64,000 nucleotides of DNA, taken from an uncultured Prevotellaceae bacterium (GTDB lineage Bacteria; Bacteroidota; Bacteroidia; Bacteroidales; Bacteroidaceae). The notes beneath the pieces were generated by a model. That model was given only the letters and a program-made list of their open reading frames with translations, was not told where the DNA came from and did no database searches. Positions 54,386 through 63,869 of this stretch are shown here, piece after piece. Made by a program: the position numbers and the translations under genes. Positions within the stretch are counted from its first letter, which is position 1, and every line of letters starts with the position of its first letter. The stretch is taken from the NCBI GenBank assembly GCA_902774815.1, contig CACYJV010000013.1, forward strand, positions 30,459 to 94,458, written 5' to 3'.

Positions 54386-56278
54386 TTACTTCTTCTTGCC
54401 CCAATAGCTCTTGGCACCGTTGATGCCGGCGTAGACCAAGGTGTGCTTGCGGGGATTAGCTTCCCAGTCGCACTCGCGCTGCACCTTCAGCTCAACGCCG
54501 TTGGCGGTGAGCGTGTTGGTGGAGGCGTTGAAAGTCCACTTGGCACCCTTCCACGGGCCTTCGGTGATGGTACCATCGGCAGCGAAGGTCATGGTGGAGG
54601 AAGTTTTCATCTCGCCGTACTTGTAGCCAAGGTCGATGTGCTCCCACGTACCAGCAATCTCGTCAGCGGTGATGGCCACCTGCGGAACAGCAGCATAGCG
54701 TTCGGGCATGACCACGGGCCAACCCGAGGAGAGCCACTGGATGCTACGTACACCACCCATCATAACAGCGTTGGGCGCATTGCCGCCTGCCGTGGTGGGG
54801 AATCGCTGCTGCGAGGCATAGAACCAGTTGCCCTTGCCATCGTCGAACACGGCGCAGTGAGCGATGCCTACCCAGCCTTGTGAACCTTCGAACTTGTATG
54901 GGTGGGTGAGTACGGTCTCGTTACCAGTGTAGTTGCCGTCGATGGTCTTTGAACGGGCGATGCGGGTGTTGTAAGGAACGTCCAGGCCGTCGTAAGCCAT
55001 GAACAGGTAGTAGTAGCCGTCGTGGTAGACAATCTCGGGTGCCTCGGAACCTTGCCAGCGGCTGTTGCCACGGCTCCAGATGCGCTTGCCATAGCCGTTG
55101 TTGGCCAGTCCGGCAGCTGATGTAGCCCAAGGCTTGCCAAGTTCGGTGATGGTCTTACCGGTTTCGGGGTTGAGCTGCACGGCAGCGAAGCCTGAGTGCC
55201 ATGAGCCGTAGATGAGCCAGTGCTGACCCTCGGGCGTGATGACGAAGGTGGGATCAATGGCGTTGAAGTAGAAGTAGGCTTCCCAGTTATCCAGGCTTGC
55301 GCGTTTCCACCCGTCCTTGCCCTTGTCGGACGACGAGCAGATGACGAAGCCTTTGTCCTCCCACTTGTTGCTACCGGGATCGGTGGTCTCCATCATGCCG
55401 ATAAAGGCACGCTCGGTCCAGGAGTTGTCGAAGTTGGCGGCGGTGTTGGGCTTACCCGACTTGATGTAGTTATCGACGACGATGCAATAGTACATACGGT
55501 AGAGACCTGAGCGTACTTTGCGCACGCAAGGAGCCCAGTAACCCAGTTGTGGGTCATTGATGGGGTCCAGACCTTGGTCAGCACGAATCTCGTTGAGCTT
55601 GGTCTTCACCCACGAGGGGGCGTTCTGCATGGTACCGCCGAGGTACTCCCAGTTGACGAGATCGGCAGAACGGCGGGCATGGAAGTGGCCGCCAGAGGTA
55701 TGTGCGTTGCCATAGGATGCGTCGGTCTGGTACATGTAGTAGTAGCCATCGTCGGCAAGCACGACGGAGGGGTCGTGAACGTTGGCAAGATTCCACTTGC
55801 TACGCTGACTCCACTGCGAGATGTTGCGGTAATCGTCGGCATAGGTGGGTGCCTTCCAGCTGTCGAGGTCGGACGATGAATCCTGTTCGGTGGTGAAGGT
55901 CACGTCGGCACTATAGACAACACCATTCATATTTTGTGCGTACGCGCGCACGTGATACGTAGTGTTGGCAGTGAGGCCGGCCAGTGTGACGGTCATGTTG
56001 CTGGAATTGGCTGTCACCTTCGTGTCGTTGATAGTTGGATTAGCTGAGGTGCTGTAGCACACGCCGCGACTGGTGATGCCCGATCCTGTGGCTGTGGCGC
56101 TGACCACAGCTGTAGAGAACGTGATGGACGACACAGTGGGCTTCGACACGGTCAGGTTTCCACCACCACCGGAGCCGCCGCCATCGTCGGGATCGTCGCT
56201 GCCGCCACAGGCGGTGAGTGCAGTGGCAATGCCGCAACCAAGGAGTAATCCAAAGAATAGTCTTGAAAGGATTTTCAT
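54386..56278 (-). CDS. GH43-family lipoprotein, probable endo-1,5-alpha-L-arabinanase
   Basis: A 630-residue protein. The lipobox is LTAC (Cys24), followed by a Gly/Asp-rich linker. An FN3-like domain (about 45-130, YHVRAYAQNMNGVVY) precedes the GH43 five-bladed propeller. The propeller has catalytic-type Asp in NVHDPSVVL, Asp in FNAIDPTFV and Glu in QGSEAPEIVYHDGYYYLF. A C-terminal beta domain follows, as in extracellular arabinanases. It is the last gene of the SusC/SusD operon. It should cut arabinan at the cell surface before import. Confidence 0.88.
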   Translation of the reverse strand: MKILSRLFFGLLLGCGIATALTACGGSDDPDDGGGSGGGGNLTVSKPTVSSITFSTAVVSATATGSGITSRGVCYSTSANPTINDTKVTANSSNMTVTLAGLTANTTYHVRAYAQNMNGVVYSADVTFTTEQDSSSDLDSWKAPTYADDYRNISQWSQRSKWNLANVHDPSVVLADDGYYYMYQTDASYGNAHTSGGHFHARRSADLVNWEYLGGTMQNAPSWVKTKLNEIRADQGLDPINDPQLGYWAPCVRKVRSGLYRMYYCIVVDNYIKSGKPNTAANFDNSWTERAFIGMMETTDPGSNKWEDKGFVICSSSDKGKDGWKRASLDNWEAYFYFNAIDPTFVITPEGQHWLIYGSWHSGFAAVQLNPETGKTITELGKPWATSAAGLANNGYGKRIWSRGNSRWQGSEAPEIVYHDGYYYLFMAYDGLDVPYNTRIARSKTIDGNYTGNETVLTHPYKFEGSQGWVGIAHCAVFDDGKGNWFYASQQRFPTTAGGNAPNAVMMGGVRSIQWLSSGWPVVMPERYAAVPQVAITADEIAGTWEHIDLGYKYGEMKTSSTMTFAADGTITEGPWKGAKWTFNASTNTLTANGVELKVQRECDWEANPRKHTLVYAGINGAKSYWGKKK

Positions 56279-56324
56279 GATTTTTTCTTAAATATGTGAA
56301 GTTGTGTAGTGTAGGAGTAAAAAT

Positions 56325-56430
56325 GAGTAAAAGCCCTCCCAAAGCCTTCCCCCAAAGGGGAGGGAACCCAACTTCGCAGTAAAGCCGAATGTTTGGGTTC
56401 ACTTCCCTTCAGGGGAGGGTAGGGGAGAGA
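56325..56430. repeat. REP-like palindromes between GH43 and SGBP genes
   Basis: AGCCCTCCCAAAGCCTTCCC and CTTCCCTTCAGGGGAGGG-type words appear here, related to those at 39774 and 48355. It separates two genes of one operon, so it may affect transcript stability. Confidence 0.6.
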
Positions 56431-56437
56431 CTCCTAA

Positions 56438-58348
56438 TTATTCAAACACGAGATGGCTGCCATCCACGGTGAAGCGGAAGTAGAGATTATCACCGTCGGT
56501 GGGACTGATGCCATTGTAGTTCTGATAGTAAGTGTTGCCATCGTTGCCCACCATCGTGCACTTTACATCGGCCGAGCCGCCGTTGTTGGTCACGCTGACG
56601 GTCACCATTGCCTCGTCCATGGCAGCGAGCCACTGTGCCCAGTCGCTCTGGCCACCGCTCGGTGTGCAAGCAGCGTAGCTGTCGCCCCAGCCGTAGTTGT
56701 CGGCACGTACGACGGCATATTCGCTGTTGTCCTCACGGGTGAGCACCACGACGAAGTTGTTCCAGTTGTTGGCACCGCTGGTGAAGTTCTTAAAGCGTGT
56801 CGTGTAGGTCTTGCCTACGGGCACCTGAATCATCTGCGAATGGGCCGTCCACCAAGGTGTAGAGTTGTCTTCCTCGCCGATCACCTCATCGAACTCGATG
56901 TGGCTGTTGTCAATCGTGAAGTTGAAGTAGAAGTTGTCGGGATCAACTGTGTTGATGCCGGTGTAGCTCTGCGTATAGGTCTGGCCATCGTTGCCTACCA
57001 TGACAGCCTTCACGTCGGCAGTTCCATTGCCGTTGTTGGTCACGTAGGTAGTAACCTTGGCGCCGTCCATAGCCTTCAGCCAAGCAGCCCAGTCGGCCTG
57101 ACCACCGCTCGGTGTGCAGGCGTCGTAGCCAGAACCCCAACCGTAGTTGTCGGCACGTACGACGGCATACTCAGTGGAACCGTCGGAGTTGCAGAGCACG
57201 ACGCAGAAGTTGTTCCAATTGTTGGCACCGCTAGTGTAGTTGGTGAAGGTGGTGACGAAGGTCTCGTTGGGGCCGACCTTGATGTTCTCGGAGTGGGCAC
57301 TCCACCAGGGAGAACTGTTGTCGGTATTACCAATGCAGGTGTACATCTTGTCGACGACCTCGAACTGAGCCGTAGCGATGACGGGGTCACAGCTCTCGCC
57401 CTTGTAGGTCTTGTTGTAGACGGCTACGAGGTTCTTGGTTCCGAGCGAGTTCAGGTCGGGAACGGCCTGGAAGGTCAGCTCCTGAGCGGTGACAGTCTTC
57501 GACACGCCCTGCTCGAACTGTACGACGGCAGTGACATTGGCTGTGATGGCAGCCAGGTCGGTGCCCTGGAGCACCTTGCGGGGTGCGCCCTTCAGCTCCA
57601 TCGACAGGGGCAGCTTGTCCTCAGCCGAGGTGCAACCTCCTATAGGCTCGATGTCGGTTGCGAGGAAGTTGATGTACGAACCCTCGGGCACGAGGAAGGC
57701 ACGGATGGTGTTGTTCAAAGGATCGGCATTGAGGTTGGGCAGCGGTGAGGTCTGCTTGTACTCCTTGACGACGGTACCATTCGAAATCTTCACGTAGAGT
57801 CCGCCTCCGGTGCGATCGATGGTCAGCACGACGCGACCGCCGAGCTTGTCAACGCCGTTGTCGGTGTCGGTCTCGAAGGTGAGCGTGCTCATTACGAGCG
57901 AACGGTCGATGTAGTCGCCCCACTCGGAGTTGCCGCTGGGCTGGTTGTCGAAGCGGATGGCGCCATATTCCTTGTAGTTGGCGGCACCGCGATCCTCATC
58001 GTTGCAGATGATGAGTGCGAAGTTCTTATAGGTATTGGAGGCGTTAGGGTTGATGTTCAGGTTGAACAGTCCGTGCCAGATGCCTTCATTACTGATCTGA
58101 TAGTACTTGGAGAACTGAGCCCACCAACCAGTGCTAAAGTCGGTAGCACCGATGGTGTAGACATCTTCCATCATGCCTTCGAGTTCTTCTTCGTCGCTAC
58201 CCTTGTTGGCATTGATCGAGTCAATCACTTGGGAGAGCCAGTCGGGGGAGTCCACATTGTAGAGGTCGCCACCCTCGCAGCTGGTCAGTGTGAACATTCC
58301 CAGTGCTGCTGCGCAGAAGGCCATTGCGAATTTTCTCATATATTTCAT
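56438..58348 (-). CDS. Surface glycan-binding lipoprotein with duplicated beta-sandwich domains
   Basis: A 636-residue protein with a lipobox (LTSC, Cys24). The last 290 residues are two tandem copies of one domain of about 145 residues. Both have PWW(S/T)AHSxxI, TSGANNWNNF, EYAVVRADNYGWG and ACTPSGGQxDWAxWL. The N-terminal half holds a related jelly-roll-like domain (STGWWAQFSKYYQI). It follows SusD in the operon, the usual place of the SusE/F or SGBP protein. It should bind the PUL glycan at the surface. Confidence 0.9.
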   Translation of the reverse strand: MKYMRKFAMAFCAAALGMFTLTSCEGGDLYNVDSPDWLSQVIDSINANKGSDEEELEGMMEDVYTIGATDFSTGWWAQFSKYYQISNEGIWHGLFNLNINPNASNTYKNFALIICNDEDRGAANYKEYGAIRFDNQPSGNSEWGDYIDRSLVMSTLTFETDTDNGVDKLGGRVVLTIDRTGGGLYVKISNGTVVKEYKQTSPLPNLNADPLNNTIRAFLVPEGSYINFLATDIEPIGGCTSAEDKLPLSMELKGAPRKVLQGTDLAAITANVTAVVQFEQGVSKTVTAQELTFQAVPDLNSLGTKNLVAVYNKTYKGESCDPVIATAQFEVVDKMYTCIGNTDNSSPWWSAHSENIKVGPNETFVTTFTNYTSGANNWNNFCVVLCNSDGSTEYAVVRADNYGWGSGYDACTPSGGQADWAAWLKAMDGAKVTTYVTNNGNGTADVKAVMVGNDGQTYTQSYTGINTVDPDNFYFNFTIDNSHIEFDEVIGEEDNSTPWWTAHSQMIQVPVGKTYTTRFKNFTSGANNWNNFVVVLTREDNSEYAVVRADNYGWGDSYAACTPSGGQSDWAQWLAAMDEAMVTVSVTNNGGSADVKCTMVGNDGNTYYQNYNGISPTDGDNLYFRFTVDGSHLVFE

Positions 58349-58381
58349 AATACTTATCGATTTTCAATTTTCAATTATCTA

Positions 58382-60160
58382 TTATTTCACAACGGGATGA
58401 ACGGTCCAGCCCTTCTTGGCGAAGTAGCTCGAGTTGTCGCTGTTGTTGTTGGCAGAGTTACCCGTCAGGTTGGGGTTGTCGTTGAGGGTTCCCTGGAAGA
58501 TGGGCAGGAATTCGTGACCGGCCACATAGGTGTCGTACGAGCTCTTGCTGCACGAAGCGTAGTCGACGGCATCCTTCGGAGTGTAGGTGTAGTTACCTGC
58601 CTCGTAGTTGCCCTTGGTCCAGAAATTGAAGGCACCATGCTCCTTGAGCTGCTGCAGACGGTCAGCGCTGTAGAAGAATCCCCAGCGGATGAGGTCGAAG
58701 CCACGGCCGAACTCGCAACCGAATTCCTTCGGGCGCTCGACGTTGGCAATCTGCTCGAACAGCTTGTCCTTCGTGTTGAAATCGGCAAGCTTCAGGCCAG
58801 CCAGATTGGCGCGTGCGCGCACCTGATTGATCCAGTCAATGGCCTGCTGGGTGGGTCCGTTGACCTCGTTCTCGCACTCGGCGGCACGCAGCAGCACGTC
58901 GCTGTAGCGCATCAGTCGGAGGTTGATACCGCAGTGCAGACCGGTGACGACCTTCTCATAGAGACCTGTGCGCAGGTTGGTGTTCTTGGCAATGGGCAGT
59001 CCACCGTAGTTGTTGTTGGTCACGAGATATTCGTTGGCCTTCAGCTGCTGCGTGTAGGCAACATTTCCATATTCGAAGCCTTCCCAGTCGTTCTCGAACG
59101 TACCGATGGTCCAGTAGAGGCGCGGGTCAAGCTTACCCTCGGTGGTGCGCTCCTGCTTGAACAGGTTGTAGAGCCATGGCGAAGCCGAAATGTCGGCCCA
59201 ACCGCCACAGTCGCCAGGACCGTAGTTGCTCTCGATGGCGTGTCCCTGCGTAGCGTTGGCACTGGTGTTCACGGGTGTCCACTCGTCGTCGGTACCCTGT
59301 GAACCGTAGTCGAGGAACTGGATTTCGAACAGGCTCTCGGCATTGTTCTCGTAGGCAGAACCTTCGCGGAAGTTGTCGCCATAGTTCTTCATGAGCTCGT
59401 AGTGGCCGTAGTTACCGGCGATGATGCTCTTCAGCACGTTGAGTGCCTCGCTGTACTTGTGGCGCTGCATGTAGGTGCGAGCCAGGTAGCCGGCAGCAGC
59501 ACCGCAGGTGGCACGTCCCTTGGCCCACTCGCCACCTTCATCGCGCGAAGGAAGCAGTGCCATAGCTTCTGCAAAGTCGCTCTCGACCTGATCAAGCACA
59601 CGGTCGTACTGAGCGAAGGTATCCTCGTCGCCCTCAGCCTTGTTGGAGGCATAGAGTCCGTCGAGCGTGGAATACTGACTGTAGTCGGTAATGAGGGCAG
59701 GGTTCTGGTAGTAACCTGCCAGGTTGTAGTAAGCCAGGCCGCGGATGAACAGAGCCTGACCCTTGATGCGGTTCATCTGCTCGGAGAGGTTCTCTTCGTT
59801 CGTACGTGAGAGCACGAAGTTGCAGACGTTGATGGTGTAGTACCAGTCGCGCCATGACCACTGTCCGATTTCATCGGTGATAGGTTCGTTGAGGTCGTCG
59901 AAAGGCATGTACCATACCTGTGATGAGTTCCAGGCCTCGTCGCCGCGCATCACGTCGATGTTATAGCCAACACGGGCGTAAGTGCCTTCCATGCGGATGT
60001 GGTTATAGCAGGCAATCACACTCTCCTCCAGATCGTTGGCCGTGTAGCCGAAGGTACCTGATGTCTGCTCGTTGGGGTTGGTCAGTTCGAGCTTGTCGCT
60101 GCACGATGTCATCGTGCCGAGACCCAGCAACAGGGCAAGTGAAATCTTATATAGTTTCAT
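58382..60160 (-). CDS. SusD/RagB-family lipoprotein (PUL 2)
   Basis: A 592-residue protein from the ATG at 60160. Lipobox MTSC gives a lipid-anchored Cys20. SusD features include IKGQALFIRGLAYYNLAGYY, the LRLMRYSDVLLRAAECENEV stretch near the C-terminus, and FGRGFDLIRWGFF. It lies 40 bp after susC. It should capture oligosaccharide at the surface and close over the SusC barrel. Confidence 0.95.
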   Translation of the reverse strand: MKLYKISLALLLGLGTMTSCSDKLELTNPNEQTSGTFGYTANDLEESVIACYNHIRMEGTYARVGYNIDVMRGDEAWNSSQVWYMPFDDLNEPITDEIGQWSWRDWYYTINVCNFVLSRTNEENLSEQMNRIKGQALFIRGLAYYNLAGYYQNPALITDYSQYSTLDGLYASNKAEGDEDTFAQYDRVLDQVESDFAEAMALLPSRDEGGEWAKGRATCGAAAGYLARTYMQRHKYSEALNVLKSIIAGNYGHYELMKNYGDNFREGSAYENNAESLFEIQFLDYGSQGTDDEWTPVNTSANATQGHAIESNYGPGDCGGWADISASPWLYNLFKQERTTEGKLDPRLYWTIGTFENDWEGFEYGNVAYTQQLKANEYLVTNNNYGGLPIAKNTNLRTGLYEKVVTGLHCGINLRLMRYSDVLLRAAECENEVNGPTQQAIDWINQVRARANLAGLKLADFNTKDKLFEQIANVERPKEFGCEFGRGFDLIRWGFFYSADRLQQLKEHGAFNFWTKGNYEAGNYTYTPKDAVDYASCSKSSYDTYVAGHEFLPIFQGTLNDNPNLTGNSANNNSDNSSYFAKKGWTVHPVVK

Positions 60161-60199
60161 AATATAATATTCTATTTTCAATTATCAATTATCAATTCT

Positions 60200-63100
60200 T
60201 TAGAACGAGAAGAGGATACCGGCCATGAAGGTGCGGGCACTGGGATAGGAGCACCAGTTGTAGCCTGGTGAGAACGTGCCGCCGGCGAAGTCAACGTTAT
60301 AGCCATGATAGCCCGTGAAGGTGTAGAGGTTTTGGGCCGACACGTAGATGCGAGCACCCGAGATGACACCATTGAACAGCTTGTCAGGAATGTTGTATCC
60401 CAACTCGATGTTGGCAATCTTCCAGTAAGCGGCGTTCTGAATCTGACGATCCGAGAACAGGTCGTTCCAAGCCAGTGTAGCGTTGTTAGCATAGTAAGTG
60501 CGCGGTACGCTGGAGATGTACGTCAGGCCATCGTCCGACCAGCGGTTGGCATCGAGCAGGGCAACAGCCTTGTTGGACGGGCCATAGCATGAGTTCAGGT
60601 TGTTGTAGATACCGTCGGAAACGTGATAGTTCAGTGCACCGAAGGTCGAGATGCTCAGGTCGAAGCCTTTGTACTCGAGGCGTCCGCTCAGACCGAAGCT
60701 GATCTTGGGCAGACCGCTGCCGAGCACCACCTGGTCGTAAGCATCGACAACACCGTCGGGAGTGCCATCGGGGCCGCTCACGTCCTTGTAGAGGCAGTCG
60801 CCGACGTTGGCGCCATTCTGAATGGCGTGGTCGTCGAGGTCAGCCTGTGTGCGTGCGATGCCTTCGTAAACCCAACCGTAGAACTTACCGACTTCCTGAC
60901 CAACTTCGGTCTTGTAGGCACCGGAGATGTAGCTCTTGGTACCGAAGCCCAGCGAGGTCACCTTGTTCTTCAGGGTGCTCAGGTTGGCCGAGATGTCGTA
61001 CTTCAGCGGGTGGTCGTGGTTGCGATAGGTAGCCGAGAATTCGAAACCACTGTTCTCCATCTCAGCAGCGTTCATGGTCACGCTCGTGTTGGCAACACCT
61101 GCATTGGCAGGAACGGGCACGTTGTAGAGCAGGTCGGTCGAGATGTTCTTGTACCACTCGGCGGTGAACTCCAGTCGGTTGTTGAACATGGCAACGTCCA
61201 GACCCACGTTCATGGTCTTCTTCTTCTCCCAAGCGATGTTCTCGTTCACGAAGGTCGAGATGGCCGAACCCGTAATGGGCTGATTGCCAAACGAATAGGT
61301 CATGTTGTTGCGGTTCATCGTGGCCTGGAACTGATACTCGCCGATGTTCTCGTTACCGAGTTCACCATAGCTGGCGCGCAGTTTGAACATGTTGATGACG
61401 TCGGAGCTCACAGGGAAGAACTTCTCCTTGTCCAGACGCCAACCGACTGAAACAGAGGGGAACGTACCCCAGCGGATGTGCTTGGTCAGACGCGAGCTAC
61501 CGTCGCGACGGACGATGGCCGAGAGCAGGTACTTGCCGTCGTAGTCGTAGATGAGACGTCCGATGAACGAGTTCATGGCGTGCGTATATTCATAGGAAGA
61601 CGCATTGCGCGTGCCTGCGTGTTGCAGCTGCAGGAAGTAAGGCTCGGGGAAGTTCACACCCCAGCCGTTCAGTATGTCAGTGTTTTCTTCTTCATAGGTG
61701 ATACCACCCAGCAGGTTCAGATGGTGCAGACCGAAGGTGGCGTCGTAGTTCAGCGTGTTCTCAACGAGGAAGTCGGCGTAGGTACGCTTGTTCTTGTCAA
61801 GGCGCTCGTTGCTCTTGTCCAGATAGACACGGTTGCTCTGAATCCAGGCCGAAACCCATGTTCTGTCCTGAGCGTGGGTCTTGCTGTACGAAAGGTTCAG
61901 CTTGTAGTTCAGCTTGTGGTTCTTGCTTTCCACGCCAATCATCTTCAGCAGGTCGACCTCAGCCGAACCGGTGGCTACGACGCGGTCAACGATGGTGTTA
62001 CGCGTTACGAGGTTGTTGACCAGCAAGGGGTTAGAAGCCGAGATGTCGCCGTGGATGGTGTCGTAGTAGACGCCATAGCCGTAGGCATCGTAGTTGTAGC
62101 TGCTGGCCGAACCTACTTTGTCGTCAAGCACCCAAGTGCCATCGTCGTAAGCCTTGATGGTGGGTTGCATCGACAGGGTACCACCGAGCACGTTGTAGCC
62201 CGTCATACCGTACAGACCCTGAATGTACTCCTGGGCGTTGGAAATGCCAAGACCGTCCTGTGAGGAGTGCGAATAGACGAGGCTTGTGCGGAACTTGATG
62301 AACTTTGTGTCCATGGTGTTGTTCACACGTGCTGTGAAGCGCTGGTAGTTAGGACCTGCACCCTCGAGGGTTCCCTTCTGGTTGAAGTAGTCGAGGCCGA
62401 TGTTATAAGTATTGTTGGCACCGCCACCGCTCAGGTTCACGTTGTGGTTCTGGCGGATACCCGTCTTGAACACTTCGTCGAACCAGTTGGTGTTCGTACC
62501 GTCCATGAAGTGGTACTTGCCGTCTTCGCCCAGGCTGTAGCCACCAGGAAGCGGCGTGCCGCTGTTCAGGCAAGCCTGACCGAGGTAGTTGCTGTACTGG
62601 TCGGCATTCATCAGGTCGTAAGTGCTGCTGGGAATCTGGTCAATACCGAAGTAGCCCTTGTAGTCAACCTTCAGAGGCTGGTCTTTCTTACCATTCTTCG
62701 TCGTGATGATGACCACACCGTTAGCAGCACGTGAACCGTAGATGGCACCTGCCGATGCGTCCTTCAGCACCTGGATGGTCTCGATGTCGTTAGGCGAGAA
62801 GTCACGAATGGTTGTTCCCATGGGGACACCATCGATGACGTACAGAGGAGCCGTGCTGCCGAACGAACCGATACCACGAATACGCACTGAAGGATCAGCA
62901 CCAGGCTGACCGTCAGAGGTAATCTGCACACCGGCAACCTTACCTTCGAGCATGGTCGAGATGTTCGAGTTCGACACCTTCTTCATTTCTTCAGCGTTCA
63001 CAATCGAAACGGAACCTGTCAGGTCGGCCTTCTTCTGTGTACCATAACCCACCACGACAACTTGTTCGAGCGTGTGGGCGTCAGCCTGCATGGTGATAGC

Positions 63101-63409
63101 CTCAATCACGGCGCGACCGCGAATGGCCACTTCCATGTCTTGGAAACCAACATAGCTGATCACGAGTGTACCCTGTGCAGGTGCGTCAATCTGGAAGTTT
63201 CCATCCAAGTCGGTCACAACACCACCGGCAGCGTCTTTCACCCTGACGGTTGCACCAATGAGTGGCTCTCCATCGGGATCAACTACCTGACCACTCACTT
63301 TAATGGTCTGATTCTGGGTCACTGCAGCCTGAGCCTCCGACGGATATACCGTCATCGTACCCATGATGCCCAAACCCAGCATCACTGAGAATAATACTTC
63401 TTTTCTCAT
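60200..63409 (-). CDS. SusC/RagA-family TonB-dependent transporter (PUL 2)
   Basis: A 1069-residue protein. Signal peptide with EAQAAVTQNQ, carboxypeptidase-like domain (VSGQVVDPDGEPLIGATVRV), TonB-box/plug region (LEQVVVVGYGTQKKADLTGS, IRIRGIGSFG, APLYVIDGVPMG) and barrel ending MAGILFSF. First gene of the GH43 arabinan-type operon. Its promoter and putative operator are seen upstream at 63484-63543. Confidence 0.96.
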   Translation of the reverse strand: MRKEVLFSVMLGLGIMGTMTVYPSEAQAAVTQNQTIKVSGQVVDPDGEPLIGATVRVKDAAGGVVTDLDGNFQIDAPAQGTLVISYVGFQDMEVAIRGRAVIEAITMQADAHTLEQVVVVGYGTQKKADLTGSVSIVNAEEMKKVSNSNISTMLEGKVAGVQITSDGQPGADPSVRIRGIGSFGSTAPLYVIDGVPMGTTIRDFSPNDIETIQVLKDASAGAIYGSRAANGVVIITTKNGKKDQPLKVDYKGYFGIDQIPSSTYDLMNADQYSNYLGQACLNSGTPLPGGYSLGEDGKYHFMDGTNTNWFDEVFKTGIRQNHNVNLSGGGANNTYNIGLDYFNQKGTLEGAGPNYQRFTARVNNTMDTKFIKFRTSLVYSHSSQDGLGISNAQEYIQGLYGMTGYNVLGGTLSMQPTIKAYDDGTWVLDDKVGSASSYNYDAYGYGVYYDTIHGDISASNPLLVNNLVTRNTIVDRVVATGSAEVDLLKMIGVESKNHKLNYKLNLSYSKTHAQDRTWVSAWIQSNRVYLDKSNERLDKNKRTYADFLVENTLNYDATFGLHHLNLLGGITYEEENTDILNGWGVNFPEPYFLQLQHAGTRNASSYEYTHAMNSFIGRLIYDYDGKYLLSAIVRRDGSSRLTKHIRWGTFPSVSVGWRLDKEKFFPVSSDVINMFKLRASYGELGNENIGEYQFQATMNRNNMTYSFGNQPITGSAISTFVNENIAWEKKKTMNVGLDVAMFNNRLEFTAEWYKNISTDLLYNVPVPANAGVANTSVTMNAAEMENSGFEFSATYRNHDHPLKYDISANLSTLKNKVTSLGFGTKSYISGAYKTEVGQEVGKFYGWVYEGIARTQADLDDHAIQNGANVGDCLYKDVSGPDGTPDGVVDAYDQVVLGSGLPKISFGLSGRLEYKGFDLSISTFGALNYHVSDGIYNNLNSCYGPSNKAVALLDANRWSDDGLTYISSVPRTYYANNATLAWNDLFSDRQIQNAAYWKIANIELGYNIPDKLFNGVISGARIYVSAQNLYTFTGYHGYNVDFAGGTFSPGYNWCSYPSARTFMAGILFSF

Positions 63410-63483
63410 TTTGTTAATTGATTTTAAGTTAAGAAAAATGTATGATATGTTAGTTATTACGGCATTTTGCTACTTTGAGATTA

Positions 63484-63491
63484 CAAAATTA
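63484..63491 (-). promoter_or_regulatory. -7 element for PUL 2 susC
   Basis: Reads TAATTTTG on the minus strand, with a leader of about 70 nt. Confidence 0.55.
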
Positions 63492-63510
63492 CGACATAAT
63501 ATATATAGGG

Positions 63511-63543
63511 AGGTGGACAAAAAGACATAAAAGGTGGACAAAA
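63511..63543. promoter_or_regulatory. Paired AGGTGGACAAAA direct repeats, candidate activator site for PUL 2
   Basis: AGGTGGACAAAA occurs at 63511-63522 and 63532-63543, 21 bp apart (two helical turns), just upstream of the -7 element. An inverted copy (TGTCCACCT) lies at 63591-63599. The position fits an AraC-type activator such as a hybrid two-component regulator; none is encoded in the visible part of this locus. Confidence 0.6.
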
Positions 63544-63651
63544 CGATTCGGGTGCGCATTTTTCCACTTTGATGCCCTGTTTTTGAAAAATGTCCACCTC
63601 AACGATGCCTACGCCGCAGTTTCCGTGGCGAAGCCCGGCAACCACTCCAGT

Positions 63652-63697
63652 CCTCCCGATTTGCTGATGGCAGACCTCCCGATTTGCTGATGGCAGA
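63652..63697. repeat. Perfect tandem duplication, 23-bp unit
   Basis: A unit starting CCTCCCGATTTGCTG occurs twice without a gap, and a third begins with CCTC. Nothing coding was recognised around it. Confidence 0.9.
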
Positions 63698-63711
63698 CCT
63701 CAAGTGTGCAG

Positions 63712-63783
63712 GTTGCGACTTTGGAAGCAGCCTTTTTCGTTGCTCGAGTCTTGAGTTGCGACTTTGGAGAGCAGCTTTTTCGT
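63712..63783. repeat. Direct repeat of about 29 bp, 43 bp apart
   Basis: Both copies start GTTGCGACTTTGGA and end TTTTTCGT, at 63712-63740 and 63755-63783, with small differences in the middle. Confidence 0.8.
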
Positions 63784-63869
63784 CGGGGAATAATATTTCA
63801 GTTGACCTATAGGAGGTAGAACTTGAAAAAACGGAGAAGAACAGAAAACTTACCCAGCAATAGGATGCT

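Noticed and set aside
56453-59302. Two long plus-strand ORFs opposite the SGBP and SusD genes
   Set aside because: They are shadows of GC-rich codons in confirmed genes; composition is unlike real proteins.
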